Source: Prochilodus magdalenae (taxonomy: Eukaryota; Chordata; Actinopteri; Characiformes; Prochilodontidae). From it: DNA of 64,000 bases. Within the stretch, counting starts at the first letter, position 1; the number at the start of each line of letters is the position of its first letter. The notes under the pieces are model-generated. The model did no database searches and had not been told where the DNA came from. It saw only the letters and a program-made list of their open reading frames with translations. Shown in pieces: positions 38,637-50,200 of the stretch. The stretch covers positions 62,001-126,000 of the forward strand of contig JAMWET010003916.1 of NCBI GenBank assembly GCA_024036415.1, given 5' to 3'. The position numbers and the translations under genes were made by a program.

Positions 38637-41600
38637 TCAGGGCTGCATTCGGATGGCGCCATCCAGGCGGATCACCTCTCCGTTGAGCATGGGGTTTTCT
38701 GCAATGGAGGTAACGAGGTGGGCAAACTCAGCAGGGTCACCCAGACGAGACGGGAAAGGCACCTGTCGAGCCAGGAAGCTCCGCACCTTCTCAGGCAGCC
38801 CTGCCAGCAGCGGCGTGGAGAACAAACCTGTAGGATGTGGATTGCAGGAACACTAGGTGAATACCACATAATGTACATTAGGCAACAGCCCTAGAAACAT
38901 AAACCTTTCCAAATAAAATCTAGTATTACATTATCTGATGCACAGCAGTGACTTCCACAAACAGACAAACCCAGCAGTGCATGAATAAAGCCCGATAAGG
39001 CTGGTAGAAGAAGATCATCAGTCAGTTAGACAGTATAAGTTACTAGAGTAATCTGCACCATGCTTCTTTTCTGAGTACAACGTGGTTATTGTCCACTGTA
39101 TAAACAACGCTGACTGTTAATTCATTACCGTATTTTGACTTTGACTCAATTTTCCTCCTGCTCCTTCTTAAACATCTTACAGTTTTTATAACTGTTCTTA
39201 GATTTGTATGCAGTTTTCTTATGGTTTATAAAAAAAGAAGAAAGAATTGAAAGTTTTATGAGGTCTCATGACTCTCAGTTTACTCTCTTGTGCATAGAGG
39301 CCATGTACAGAAACTGCAAAAATCAGACAAACTTTGTTTTTGTGATATCATGGGGTGAAAAAGGGTGCCTTTGTCAAATAAGTGGCACAGAACACATGCC
39401 CTGTTATAGACTGGAGGTCTGCGTTCCCGGCTTTATGCCCAAGGAGTCCTGGAATAGGCTCCAGCATTCCCCATAACCCAGCAGAATAAGCAGCTTAGAA
39501 GATGAATGAATGCACAGAGCACATATCCGCCTTTCTCATTGTGGTGGAAAGTTTCGGTAGTTTATATTTTATGTTTGTTTTTCTGATAAATTTAAATTTA
39601 GCAAATTTAATCCATGTCTTTATCTTTTGCATACATTTGTATATCCAGCTACTCATGGTACAGCAGTTTAGCACCACTGTGAATTCATGTTGAAGTTATA
39701 CGACATGTTTCAGCCTCTGTGATTCTAAACACAGCTCATTCACACAAGATACAGTGAGCAGGAACATGGTCAGTTAAAAAGAAATTTAAAATTAGTCCAT
39801 AACACCTTACAGCTGGTCTACGTAAACCTCAGGGAACAAAAACAAACAGAAAACGATACTGGCCCTTTAAATGTGGCACCATTACTTCACCTGGTACATT
39901 TTGCCTAACTTTTTTTGCAAACGTCAGAAACACAAAGCCCTGCGACACTTTTACTGTAAAAATGGAAAGACAAAATTGTTGTATCTGGTAAACCCACTAT
40001 CAACTCTCTACAAAAACAAGCAGACTTATTTCTTTCCTTGTGACTAAGCTTCATAGGCTTCTGCTTTCAAGATAATCATACGATGCATATAATGAAATCA
40101 ACCGATGGAAAATACACAGGTGGAGGAAACAAAAGCTCCAGAAAAAACACAAGTGACAAAATAGATAGCAGATGGTGCACAAGCAAATAGCCCACGTGAG
40201 TACCAACCTGGAGCAATGGTGACAACACGGATGCCCATAGGGGCGAGATCTCGAGCGATTGGAAGAGTCATCCCTACAATGCCACCTTTGGAAGCAGAGT
40301 ATGCAGCCTGGCCCACCTGAGAGAGACAGTGCTTTCATAAATACAGAATGAAGCTGCAGAACCAAAATAGCATGGTAAATCAACTAGTGAAGTGCAGGAC
40401 AGGGACATGATTTCCTGTCTCAGTTACCTGGCCATCAAAAGCTGCTACACTGGCTGTGTTGATGATGCAGCCTCGGTGTCCGTCAGCATCTGGTTCATTT
40501 TTGCCCATCTCCCCTACAGCCAGCCGTATAACATTAAAGGTACCAGCAATGTTCACCTTAAACAGACATGAAAAAAAAAACAATGAAACAGTCTTTACTA
40601 TACTATACCTGACATCAACCAATAACCATCATTACTATTTAAGGAATCTATAAAACACGCACTTAGATTTAGCTTCCTTGCAACTGTTATCAAATAATTT
40701 AACTACTGGCTTATAGATTACAATCTAAAAGTCCTCTCTGCGTCAGATTTATTTTATTATGTAAACAGCCTGAAGCTGAAGCTATTCCCATCAGCGTCCA
40801 CTAACCCATGATTGTGCAGGAGTCTTAGGAACACATTTACATTACATTACATTTATAGAACTTGGGTGATGCTCTTATCCAGAGCAACTTCCAAGGTTAA
40901 TTATATTACAGGTAGGCCAATGTAGCATTAGGAATCTCGCCCATAGACTGTTATTGGTGTAGTGCAGCACAGCCACCCAGGCTGGGAATTAAATTCCAAT
41001 CGCCCACATGATGTGGTAGTATCCTGGTGGGCAGTGGGGTTATCTATTGTGCCACACCAAACTCCCTTCATAGAAAAATTCACATCTTGTTATTAAAGTG
41101 GAAAGCCACAGATTCTCCAAACTTTCTGCACAACTTATTCATTAAGATGTAAACAAAATCATTCTGTGTTGTCTGATACAGTATGACAAGCTGCTTAATG
41201 CCCGAGACATTGTTTAACAATCATTTTGCACTAATAGTTGCAACCTAAAGGTTTGCTTAAAAATAGGCAAACAACGTAAATATAATTGATGAAAATGTGT
41301 TTCAGTTTTCCCACCATTTTATCATTATCAACATAATATAAAATCCCAGAAGACATCGGAAGACATTCTCTTTAAAGGAGCAATATGTAAGATATAACAA
41401 TCAAATTCACAAATTCATACTTAATACAGCACCTCATCTTCCCTCTTCATCACTTTACTCGCCAGGAGTATCTCCAGAGGTGGAAAGCAACATAGGTGAT
41501 AACTCTTGTTTTACAGACAGATGCTACAGTGACTCACTATCACCTCGTTAGGTACAAAGCATTATTACCACACAGTCAAACCAGGGCTGGCTGGTTAGAA

Positions 41601-43419
41601 TGCTAACTTCAGAAGATCTCTGCAACATGATACACTGATGTTTTTGACACGCCATTCAAAGCGTTCTGCACATACTGCAGGTGATTTTAGTTTAATAATA
41701 ATTTTGAAATATTTTCAAACTAAAAATCTTACATTGTGATAATGTCATCTTACACACTGCTTCTTTAATGTGGTGGTATTACAGGAGTGAGTGCAGGGAA
41801 TGACAGCAGGACTCACAGTGATAACCCGAGTGAAGTCCTCCAGACTGTGAGGGGCATCCTTTTTAAAGTTGTATGTCTTTGCAGCTACAGCAATGCCGGC
41901 ACAATTCACCGCCAAGTCCAATCGGCCAAACTTTTCCTTTGCCAAATCCACTGCTGCCCGCACATCTGACTCTGATGTTACCTAGATCAAGACAGGGTCA
42001 TTAGAACACGCATATTACTTATTACTGTGACTTTACTGACAGGAACAGATCAGTACTATGGACAGTACTATGAAACTGAGGAAGACTAATATGTTTAGAA
42101 ACACAGGCCATACGAACTGAATTACTTGTAAGAGTAAAAGACTCTCATGTGATTTGTTTGAACCTGAAAGATTGGGGCACAAGCCAAACATCTAAGAGAT
42201 CATGAAGCATCATATACTTCTGTATGTAACTTACATCAGCTGGAGCAAATGCACACCGGTCCCCCAGAGCAGTGGCCACCTTGTGTCCATCGGAGTTGGG
42301 CAGGTCTAGGATTACAGCACTGGCGCCTTGGCCGAGTAGCCGCTCCACCGTGGCTCTGCCCAAACCTGAGGCACCTCCTGTGACCAAACCCACCATACCC
42401 TATGAGTGGGAGTGGATAGTTTTAATATTAAAAAGAAACACACACACACACACACGTTCATGGTGGACAGATACATGCAGGGCATTGTAAAGACAAATCA
42501 TGTCCCTCCAGATTTACTAAGATTTCACCAAGTGACACTAAAGTGAGCCTGAGGAAAATACAATACCACAACCTATATTTCTGCCCAGGGTCAGATTCAT
42601 TTCCCTCAGATCTTGTACTGATGACTCTGCAAAGTCTTCTCCAGCACATCCCAAATATTTCCAATGTGCTATGGCCAGGATTGGGGTGGTCAAATTCTTA
42701 GGGGAAAATAATTCCTCATGTTCATGTTCCCCACACACTCACAATCTAAGCAGGATGAATTTAGACATTGTCGTACTGGAATATGCCCGTGCCATCAGGG
42801 GGGGGAAACTGGTCATCTGGTACATTCAGGTAGTCAGCTGACTTGTACAACGGTTACCAACCAAGAAGCGTGCATCACTTGACGCCCTTCCCTGTGGAAT
42901 AGGGTAAACCTGGACTCATTAAACCCCATGACCTTCTTCCATTGCTCCAGAGTCCTCGCAGACTTGAGCATGTCCCTTAAAGCTTGTGCTGTTCAGCGTG
43001 ACTCGAACGAATTGGGGCATTTGTTGACAATACACCAGTGTGCAGGTAAGCTAAGAGACTGGTTGGACAATTTAGCGTTAGCTCGCTAGCTACCTATGCA
43101 TTTAGCTGTATTTCAGTTCTTCCAAGAAGGTGTACCAATATTCAGGAGACAGTCCAAGTCCCTCAGTCTCGATAATGAAACCTCGCATGTTGGTCATTTG
43201 GCTGTGCAGCAACTGTCTGTCCCAGTCATTACTGCTAGCAGGAAAGCTAAAACTTCTGTCCCACAGCGCAGTAGAACGTCCAAAAGGAGTGAAAAGGAAA
43301 CCGTGCATTAGAAACAACTGAGACTTGCGTTAAAACCGACTGCACTGAGCACACCGTGCCAGTTACAAACTGTTCTCATTCAAACCTTTTCTCACCTTGA
43401 CACTTCGGATGTTCGCCAT
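38637..43419 (-). CDS. hsd17b10: 3-hydroxyacyl-CoA dehydrogenase type-2 / 17-beta-HSD type 10 (six coding exons, complete)
   Basis: Coding exons on the minus strand are 43419-43396, 42399-42235, 41981-41817, 40556-40428, 40316-40208 and 38827-38637. All introns have GT-AG ends and the phases join to 783 nt, 260 residues plus TGA; the human protein has 261. The product is a short-chain dehydrogenase: TGGASGLG cofactor loop at residues 15-22, VNCAG at 88-92, catalytic Ser154, Tyr167 and Lys171 in the YSASK motif, and the C-terminus [10 protein letters not shown] typical of this enzyme. Known family roles are mitochondrial NAD-dependent oxidation of 2-methyl-3-hydroxybutyryl-CoA in isoleucine breakdown, steroid oxidation, and the MRPP2 subunit of mitochondrial RNase P. 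The start ATG opens MANIRSVK, aligning with the human N-terminus. Intron 1 carries a transposon relic and intron 3 a SINE. No break is seen, so the gene should be functional. Confidence 0.97.
38828..40207 (-). other. hsd17b10 intron 5
   Basis: Spliced out between the codon halves of Gly198. I see no exon, RNA gene or clear repeat inside it, only AT-rich sequence. Confidence 0.6.
40838..41065 (-). repeat. tRNA-derived SINE in hsd17b10 intron 3
   Basis: On the minus strand this begins with a tRNA-like head, where the pol III A and B boxes are eroded, and ends in the CTGGATAAGAGC...AAATGTAA-type tail shared with the copies at 5,610-5,830 and 2,190-2,260. It aligns along its length with the 5.6-kb copy, including the phrase AGGTAGGCCAATGTAG on the plus strand, with many substitutions, so it is an old insertion. 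Confidence 0.7.
42490..43030 (-). mobile_element. Tc1-like transposase relic in hsd17b10 intron 1
   Basis: Minus-strand translation gives broken Tc1-like blocks in order: a piece resembling the W-K-K-V-x-x-x-x-E-S-R-F block around the first catalytic Asp (about 43,000-42,900), a piece resembling GIFQYDNV (about 42,790-42,760), where active elements have FQQDNAP, and [14 protein letters not shown], the remains of the N-P-I-E-x-L-W-D block (about 42,680-42,630). Frames shift between blocks and stops interrupt them, so it is dead. No clean terminal repeats were found. Confidence 0.55.
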
Positions 43420-43600
43420 GTTCGCACGCTGCGCTGCCGGGGCCTCAAAACTACGTCACAGCAAGAGCTGCACGAAACCCCTACGGATTCGAGATTTTGA
43501 CCAATCACAAACCCGGATGCAATAACGCCCCTTATTCTATTGGCCAAAAACTGTTTTAGTGACACGTGCGTAAACCAATCCGATTAGAGTTCGGAGTCCG
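43420..43600 (-). promoter_or_regulatory. hsd17b10: hsd17b10 promoter region with three CCAAT boxes and an E-box
   Basis: Just upstream of the hsd17b10 ATG there are CCAAT pentamers at 43501-43505 and 43575-43579 (plus strand) and 43539-43543 (minus strand), the usual NF-Y target, plus a CACGTG E-box at 43563-43568. No TATA box is obvious, as expected for a housekeeping mitochondrial gene. The transcription start is inferred, not seen. Confidence 0.55.
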
Positions 43601-44011
43601 TAAGGTCACCTCAGGAAACAAATTCGCACTTGGCCTTGCAGAAAGTCCTGAGTGACTTTTCAGGCTCGTAACTATATTGGCTTATGAATTTCTGATCCAC
43701 ACAGAAGCATCTACAAAAATAGGCAACTATCCACAATCCCAAAATGAACAACGGGGGTAGTTGTGTAACTAGATCACCCCTCTCCATTAATAACCAGTCA
43801 TTGCCTTTCATAGGAACCTTACTGAAAATGTTTAACTATTAAAAGAAGGACAAAAGCAGAACATTAACCACATTCACTTTATTGAGATTGCATTCACACC
43901 CAAAGAAGAGCAAAGCACAAATCAAAATAGCACAGTTTATACAAACTTATTCTGACAACTAGTTACACAAAATGATTACAAAAAGTATAAATAATTCAAA
44001 AGTGGAACAGA

Positions 44012-44115
44012 GACTCCAGTGTGGAAGGCAGTAAGATGTATAGTTATCTCCAGCAAGGGACAAATCATACCAAGTCCCCACAACAACACAACTTACTACC
44101 TCAGCACAATAAAGC
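44012..44115 (-). ncRNA. mirlet7h: let-7 precursor hairpin, let-7h/miR-98-like
   Basis: The minus strand carries a 22-nt 5p arm at 44103-44082 (starting TGAGGTAGTAAGTTGTGTTG), which from memory equals zebrafish let-7h and is close to mammalian miR-98. A GC-richer loop follows, then the 3p arm at 44043-44023 (CTATACATCTTACTGCCTTC). The seed GAGGTAG is intact. It lies 170 bp downstream of the let-7g-like hairpin, in the same order as let-7f-2 then miR-98 in mammals, so one primary transcript probably yields both. Confidence 0.95.
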
Positions 44116-44189
44116 CACACATATTTTAAGATAAACAGTTTGCTTGAAGCTTCCAAGTCCAGGATTTTCATGAAGGGAGCTTGAAGTAA

Positions 44190-44286
44190 CATGGTGGCCG
44201 TGAGAAAGACAGTAGACTGTATAGTTATCTCCCAGATCTGGTGTGATCCCAAACTATACAAACTACTACCTCAGCCCACAACTCCC
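44190..44286 (-). ncRNA. mirlet7g: let-7 precursor hairpin, let-7g/let-7f-like
   Basis: The minus strand reads GGGC, then the 22-nt let-7 5p arm (44273-44252, starting TGAGGTAGTAGTTTGTATAG), a loop of about 27 nt, and the 3p arm at 44224-44204 (CTATACAGTCTACTGTCTTT). The 5p arm differs from let-7f at one base (position 12, A to T) and, from memory, equals zebrafish let-7g. The 3p arm matches, from memory, the human let-7f-2 3p strand almost completely. Let-7 family miRNAs repress growth and stemness genes such as lin28 and ras through the GAGGTAG seed. The seed is intact and the arms pair along their length, so this should be a working miRNA. Confidence 0.95.
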
Positions 44287-44767
44287 AGGACTGTAGACCA
44301 CAGCTCTCAAATCTGAGGAAGGAAAAACAGAAATATTATGCATCATGCCTCAAGGACAGTGTAGAGGTTTTATTAACCTAGTTAGAAAAGGAAGGGACAT
44401 TGAGAAAATGGTGTTGAAATGTCATGTGACCAAGAACTGGGGTACCAACTTTATTAAATTCATGAAAGTCAGAACTGTTGCTTAATCCAACAACATCATT
44501 TTCTGGCCTTTTTATTGAATAGAACTCCCATTTTTAAAAATTCAGTTCTTAATTGAATATATTAGTACATGTAAGGTGTGTTTTGTCTCATCGCTCCTCC
44601 AGCAGACCATGTGCCAGAACATTACGTAAAATTATTAAACGCTTGGCCATAATTCAGAGCAGGTGTAGTTTCATGCAAAACAGTGTTAGACTTGCCAAAC
44701 AGGCCGATAATTAGCACGCTTGTTTAGAATAGTAAACACTATCATCTGAGGATTGGCTGACTCTTAC

Positions 44768-47134
44768 CAGTACTCAGTTACTGTCAAGCTATCTTCAGAC
44801 AGACTTAAGAGCATCTTCTTCTGGAGCCTGCACAAGGAAAGAGAAACATAAAACTCAACCTGTCGTTTTTATATAAGGCACAAATAAAACAGTGACAGAA
44901 GGCTACATTAAAACCACGTCAATGTCTAAAAAAAGTATCCATAGATATCCATCTACTGTTGGCACACAAACCACTACACTGATGGCCCATGTCCCTAACG
45001 CTACACACATTATGCAGGACTGCACAATGCTTTAAGACCCTAGATCGAACTGTAATTTAAAACAGAATTTTGTATGCCAACTGAAAACACGATATCTATT
45101 CACTGTCGTTTACTCATCTACGTAGTTACTGTCGTGCCAGAGCACTGGGTTAAGAGGGGAAGAAAGGAAAAAAAAGAAAAAAAAAGAAAAGAAAAAAAAA
45201 AAAAAACACCTTTTAAATTCTAACTGGCAATCTCATAAATGGTTATAAACTAAAGCCAATAGCAGACATTAAAACACTTTTCTAGCTACATACATACAAT
45301 CTGGGGCTATAGTGCATCCAGAGCTGAGGCCTGAAGCACGTAGCTTGACACAGGCCCACATTCCATGCCACTTCCCATTTATATGGAAAGTTAGAAAGTG
45401 CATGGATGAGGATTTTTACATTCTAAGACACATAAAGAAATCATAAGGTCAGGATGTTTGGAATATTTAGTCTGTGACTTCATCAATGTAACTTCTGCCG
45501 TTTTTAAAAGCAGCTTTTCAAAGGTCTGTCTATACCCAACATCTAAGCTATTATCCAAGTACCATAAAGATGCCTCAGTTCAGTACATGTTCACTGTATG
45601 AAACCTGGCCGCACCTAAAAAGTTAAAGAAGGCCTCGTCATACCTCTGTGGTTATTTGATGATGCCTAGTTTTAATCTAAAGCACTTCTATCCACAGATT
45701 CCACTGTGATCCAGACAACACTGTTAGTAGCACATCAGCACCCTCCATATCATTATATTTATTAGTACATAAGCATACAATCAATAAGCAGCCAGTCTGT
45801 GCCAACATATATACCTACACACACACACATACAAGAGGTTTTGCCAGACACCTACACCTTTCAGTCACTGAGCTGCAGCAATCTTAAACATATGCTCTCA
45901 AAGGACTCTAGTGCTGGATCCTGGTGCTGCTCAATATCCAGCCTCATTTAGAAGTGTGTAATCATCATGCTGGTCCAAATGATCAGCTAAAGCATGAGTA
46001 CACTCATTCCTCAGAATACTTAGCACTGTCCCTCAGGGGAATCCCTGCATTCTGGAAAAGAGTTTCACTTCAATTTTCTGAAGAGACAAATCAGATAAGT
46101 GCCTCTGAACTCAATTTCATGCCCTCTAGTCCAGGTCCAGACTGCAGCCAAAGGTTCCTTCAATAAATCAATAGATCATTTCTATACATTTTTCTATAGT
46201 CTAGTGCAGGAGTCGATGTAGACTGTGATGGAGAGCTGAGAGGGGGGCTATGGTAGGTGGGGAACTCATTAGTGCCTTCATATGTATATTTTCAAACCTG
46301 AGACGTCTGTAGCCGCTTGTCTAAACGGGCAGTATGTCTGAGTCTCGGGTTTAACTGACTCATCCTAGCTAAAGCCATCCAGTGGGCAGGGAACATGAGG
46401 ACACCTCCACGTAACGCCCATGTAGTTATATTTTAAGCATAAACGTTTCACATACCGAGTCGGTTCTTAACGAGGAAAATATGACGCGAACTATCTGTGT
46501 ATGTCTCAGCCAGCTAGTTCAAGTTCAAGCTCAAGCCTATAAATGCGAGGTAGGGTTAGCCACCTAGCAACTATGACATTAGCCCAGGATATAGTGCCTG
46601 ACAGCTTACAAAACCAACAGCTCCACAGTCGAAATATGAAGCAAGCACGGATTTCCCAGCACCCCCAGTTAAAGTTACAGTCTACACGTTAACGTTACAA
46701 TCCATAAATTAGAGCTACCGACATGCTTCTTCCAGCTAACTAAGCCCAACCTCGCCTGAAATAGCGAAATCAGTGTTACTCACAGTGGGCACAGTAATGG
46801 AAGTCCGCCTTTACAGTTTACACAGCATAACGAGGTTTTACGGAGCACAGTGTATTCTGGCTGGATAGACGACGTTAGCGCTGAATGACTTCTGCTAATA
46901 CTAAATACGAAAAATGGCGGTTCCCTTTTCGTTCACCCTCGGTATGGTAGTCAGTCAAACGCGCGTTTTCAAAAAAGACATCCCCTTCAAACCTCTCAGC
47001 TCCTGTTTCTCTGACTTGATGACATTTGAAGCGATGACCCGCGTGGCTTGTCGAAGCTATCGACAGGGAACTGAAGGAAGGAACCGTGTGGTTTTGCTCA
47101 CCTGAGAGACAGCGAGCGTGCACGCCTTCGCCAT
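44768..47134 (-). CDS. Possible short ORF in the let-7 host transcript (hypothetical microprotein)
   Basis: ATG at 47134-47132 in the context AAGATGG opens MAKACTLAVSQ and reaches a GT donor in phase 0 at 47102. If spliced directly to the exon at 44827, it continues APEEDALKSV and stops, 21 residues in all. If the candidate exon 46860-46784 is included, the frame also stays open (PEYTVLRK... then ...SLSEDSLTVTEY) and ends in a TGA formed across the junction with the terminal exon, about 57 residues. I recognise neither product. The frame may be chance or may only regulate decay of the primary transcript. Confidence 0.2.
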
Positions 47135-47225
47135 CTTACAGCAGCAGCAGGACGAGCCAAGGCATCGCGAGACCCAGGCAAGTAGACGAGACTGAGTGTC
47201 TTAGGTTCAGTCCCAATTTACATCA
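47103..47225 (-). promoter_or_regulatory. Promoter of the let-7 host with a TCTCGCGA motif
   Basis: The octamer TCTCGCGA lies on the minus strand at 47172-47165, about 31 nt before the first ATG. This motif is a known element of TATA-less vertebrate promoters. The first exon and donor follow immediately, and the 34-bp satellite starts within about 60 bp upstream. Confidence 0.5.
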
Positions 47226-50200
47226 AGTAAGCCCCTACCGTACTCCCAGTTCACATCTGAAACCCTTCTTCACTACCACTACATAACTAAACCCCTATTT
47301 TCCACTACTTCATAAAAAACTAAACAACCACCTCACTATCACATCAAATACAACTAAACCCCCACCTCACTACCACATCACATACAACTAAACCCCCACC
47401 TCAATACCACATCAAATACAACTAAACCCCCACCTCACTACCACATCACATACAACTAAACCCCCACCTCACTGCCACATCAAATATAACTAAACCCCCA
47501 CCTCACTACCACATCAAATACACCTAAACCACCACCTCACTACCACATCAAATACACCTAAACCACCACCTCAATACCACATTAAATACAACTAAACCAC
47601 CACCTCAATACCACATCAAATACGAATAAACCCCCACCTCAATACCACATCAAATACGACTAAACCACCACCTCATTGCCACATCATATAAAACTAAACC
47701 ACCACCTCACTACCACATCAAATACAACTAAACCCCCACCTCAATACCACATCAAATACAACTAAACCCCCACCTCACTACCACATCAAATACAACTAAA
47801 CCCCCACCTCACTACCACATCAAATACAACTAAACCCCCACCTCAATACCACATCAAATACAACTAAACCCCCACCTCACTACCACATCACATACAACTA
47901 AACCCCCACCTCACTGCCACATCAAATATAACTAAACCCCCACCTCACTACCACATCAAATACACCTAAACCACCACCTCACTACCACATCAAATACACC
48001 TAAACCACCACCTCAATACCACATTAAATACAACTAAACCACCACCTCAATACCACATCAAATACGAATAAACCCCCACCTCAATACCACATCAAATACG
48101 ACTAAACCACCACCTCATTGCCACATCATATAAAACTAAACCACCACCTCACTACCACATCAAATACAACTAAACCCCCACCTCAATACCACATCAAATA
48201 CGACTAAACCCCCACCTCACTACCACATCAAATACAACTAAACCACCACCTCAATACCACATCAAATACAACTAAACCACCACCTCACTACCACATCAAA
48301 TACAACTAAACCCCCACCTCAACACCACATCAAATACGACTAAACCCCCACCTCACTACCACATCAAATACGACTAAACCCCCACCTCACTACCACAACA
48401 AAAATAAACCCCCACCTCAAAACCACATCACCACCTCAATACCACATCAAATACAACTAAACCACCACCTCACTGCCACGTCAAATACACCTAAACCACC
48501 ACCTCAATACCACATCAAATACAAATAAACCACCACCTCAATACCACATCAAATACAACTAAACCACCACCTCACTGCCACATCAAATACAACTAAACCA
48601 CCACCTCAATACCACATCAAATACAAATAAACCACCACCTCAATACCACATCAAATACAACTAAACCACTACGTCAAATACAACTAAACCCCCACCTCAA
48701 TACCACATGAAATACAACTAAACCACCACCTCATTGCCACATCATATAAAACTAAACCACCACCTCACTACTTCATATCAAACTAAACCCCCACCTCACT
48801 ACCGCTTCATATAAAACTAACCCCCACCTCACATCATATTAAACTAAGCCCCTACTCCCCCACATCATATAAACTAAACTACCATATCATATAAAATAAA
48901 TCCTCTACCTCACCGCCAAATAATTTAAAACTAAAACTAATTCACCACATTATACAAAACTAAACCCCACCTCACTAACACATCATAATAAAACTAAAAC
49001 CGTTTCACTACATCATTTTAAATGTAAACCCCTACCTCACCGCCACATCATTTAAAACGACACCCCTACTTCACCACCACATCATATAAAATTAAACCCC
49101 TACTTTACTACCACATCATATAAAACTAAACCCCTACCCTACTACTACATTATGTAAAATTAAACCCCTGCTTTACTACCACATCATATAAAATTAAACC
49201 CCTACCTTACTACTACATTATGTAAAATTAAACCCCTGCTTTACTACCACATCATATAAAATTAAACCCCTACCTTACTACTACATTATGTAAAACTAAA
49301 CCCCTACCTTACTACCACATCATATAAAACTAAACCCCTACCTTACTACCACATCATATAAAACTAAATCCCTACTTTACTACCACATCATATAAAACTA
49401 AATCCCTACTTTACTACCACATCATATAAAACTAAATCCCTACTTTACTACCACATCATATAAAACTAAACCTCTACTTTACTACCACATCATATGAAAT
49501 AAAACCCCTACTTTACTACCACATCATATAAAATTAAACCCCAATTTTACTACCACATCATATAAAACTAAACCCCTACTTTACTACCACATCATATAAA
49601 ACTAAACCCCTACCTTACTACCACATCATATAAAACTAAACCCTACTTTACGACCACATCATATAAAACTAAACCCCTACTTTACGACCACATTATATAA
49701 AATTAAACCCCTGCTTTACTACCACATCATATAAAATAAAACCCCTACTTTACTACCACATCATATAAAACTAAACCCCTACCTTACTACCACATCATAT
49801 AAAATTAAACCCCTGCTTTACTACTACATCATATAAAATTAAACCCCTACTTTACTACCACATCATATAAAACTAAACCCCTACCCTACTACTACATTAT
49901 GTAAAATTAAACCCCTGCTTTACTACCACATCATATAAAATTAAACCCCTACCTTACTACTACATTATATAAAATTAAACCCCTGCTTTACTACCACATC
50001 ATATAAAATTAAACCCCTACCTTACTACTACATTATGTAAAACTAAACCCCTACCTTACTACCACATCATATAAAACTAAACCCCTACTTTACTACCACA
50101 TCATATAAAACTAAACCCCTACTTTACGACCATATCATATAAAACTAAACCCCTACTTTACTACCACATCATATAAAACTAAAACCCTACCTTACTACAT

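Larger units (their letters stand above)
43860..47160 (-). ncRNA. Inferred let-7 host transcript (spliced, polyadenylated pri-miRNA)
   Basis: The unit is inferred from signals only. A first exon ends at the donor after 47102. A possible internal exon lies at 46860-46784, with acceptor TCTATCCAG and donor GTGAGT. Another lies at 44827-44768, with acceptor CTTGTGCAG and donor GTAAGA. The terminal exon starts at 44312 after CTTCCTCAG, contains both let-7 hairpins, and ends after AATAAA at 43883-43878. All signals are on the minus strand and correctly ordered. The unit lies about 440 bp upstream of the hsd17b10 start and reads the same way. In mammals the matching let-7f-2/miR-98 pair is known to sit inside HUWE1; no HUWE1 coding sequence is visible here. 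A short open frame runs through the 5' exons (see the separate entry). Exon structure needs RNA evidence. Confidence 0.6.

Noticed and set aside
46875..47123. 82-codon minus-strand frame overlapping the let-7 host first exon
   Set aside because: It reads through the exon 1 donor into the intron and resembles no known protein.
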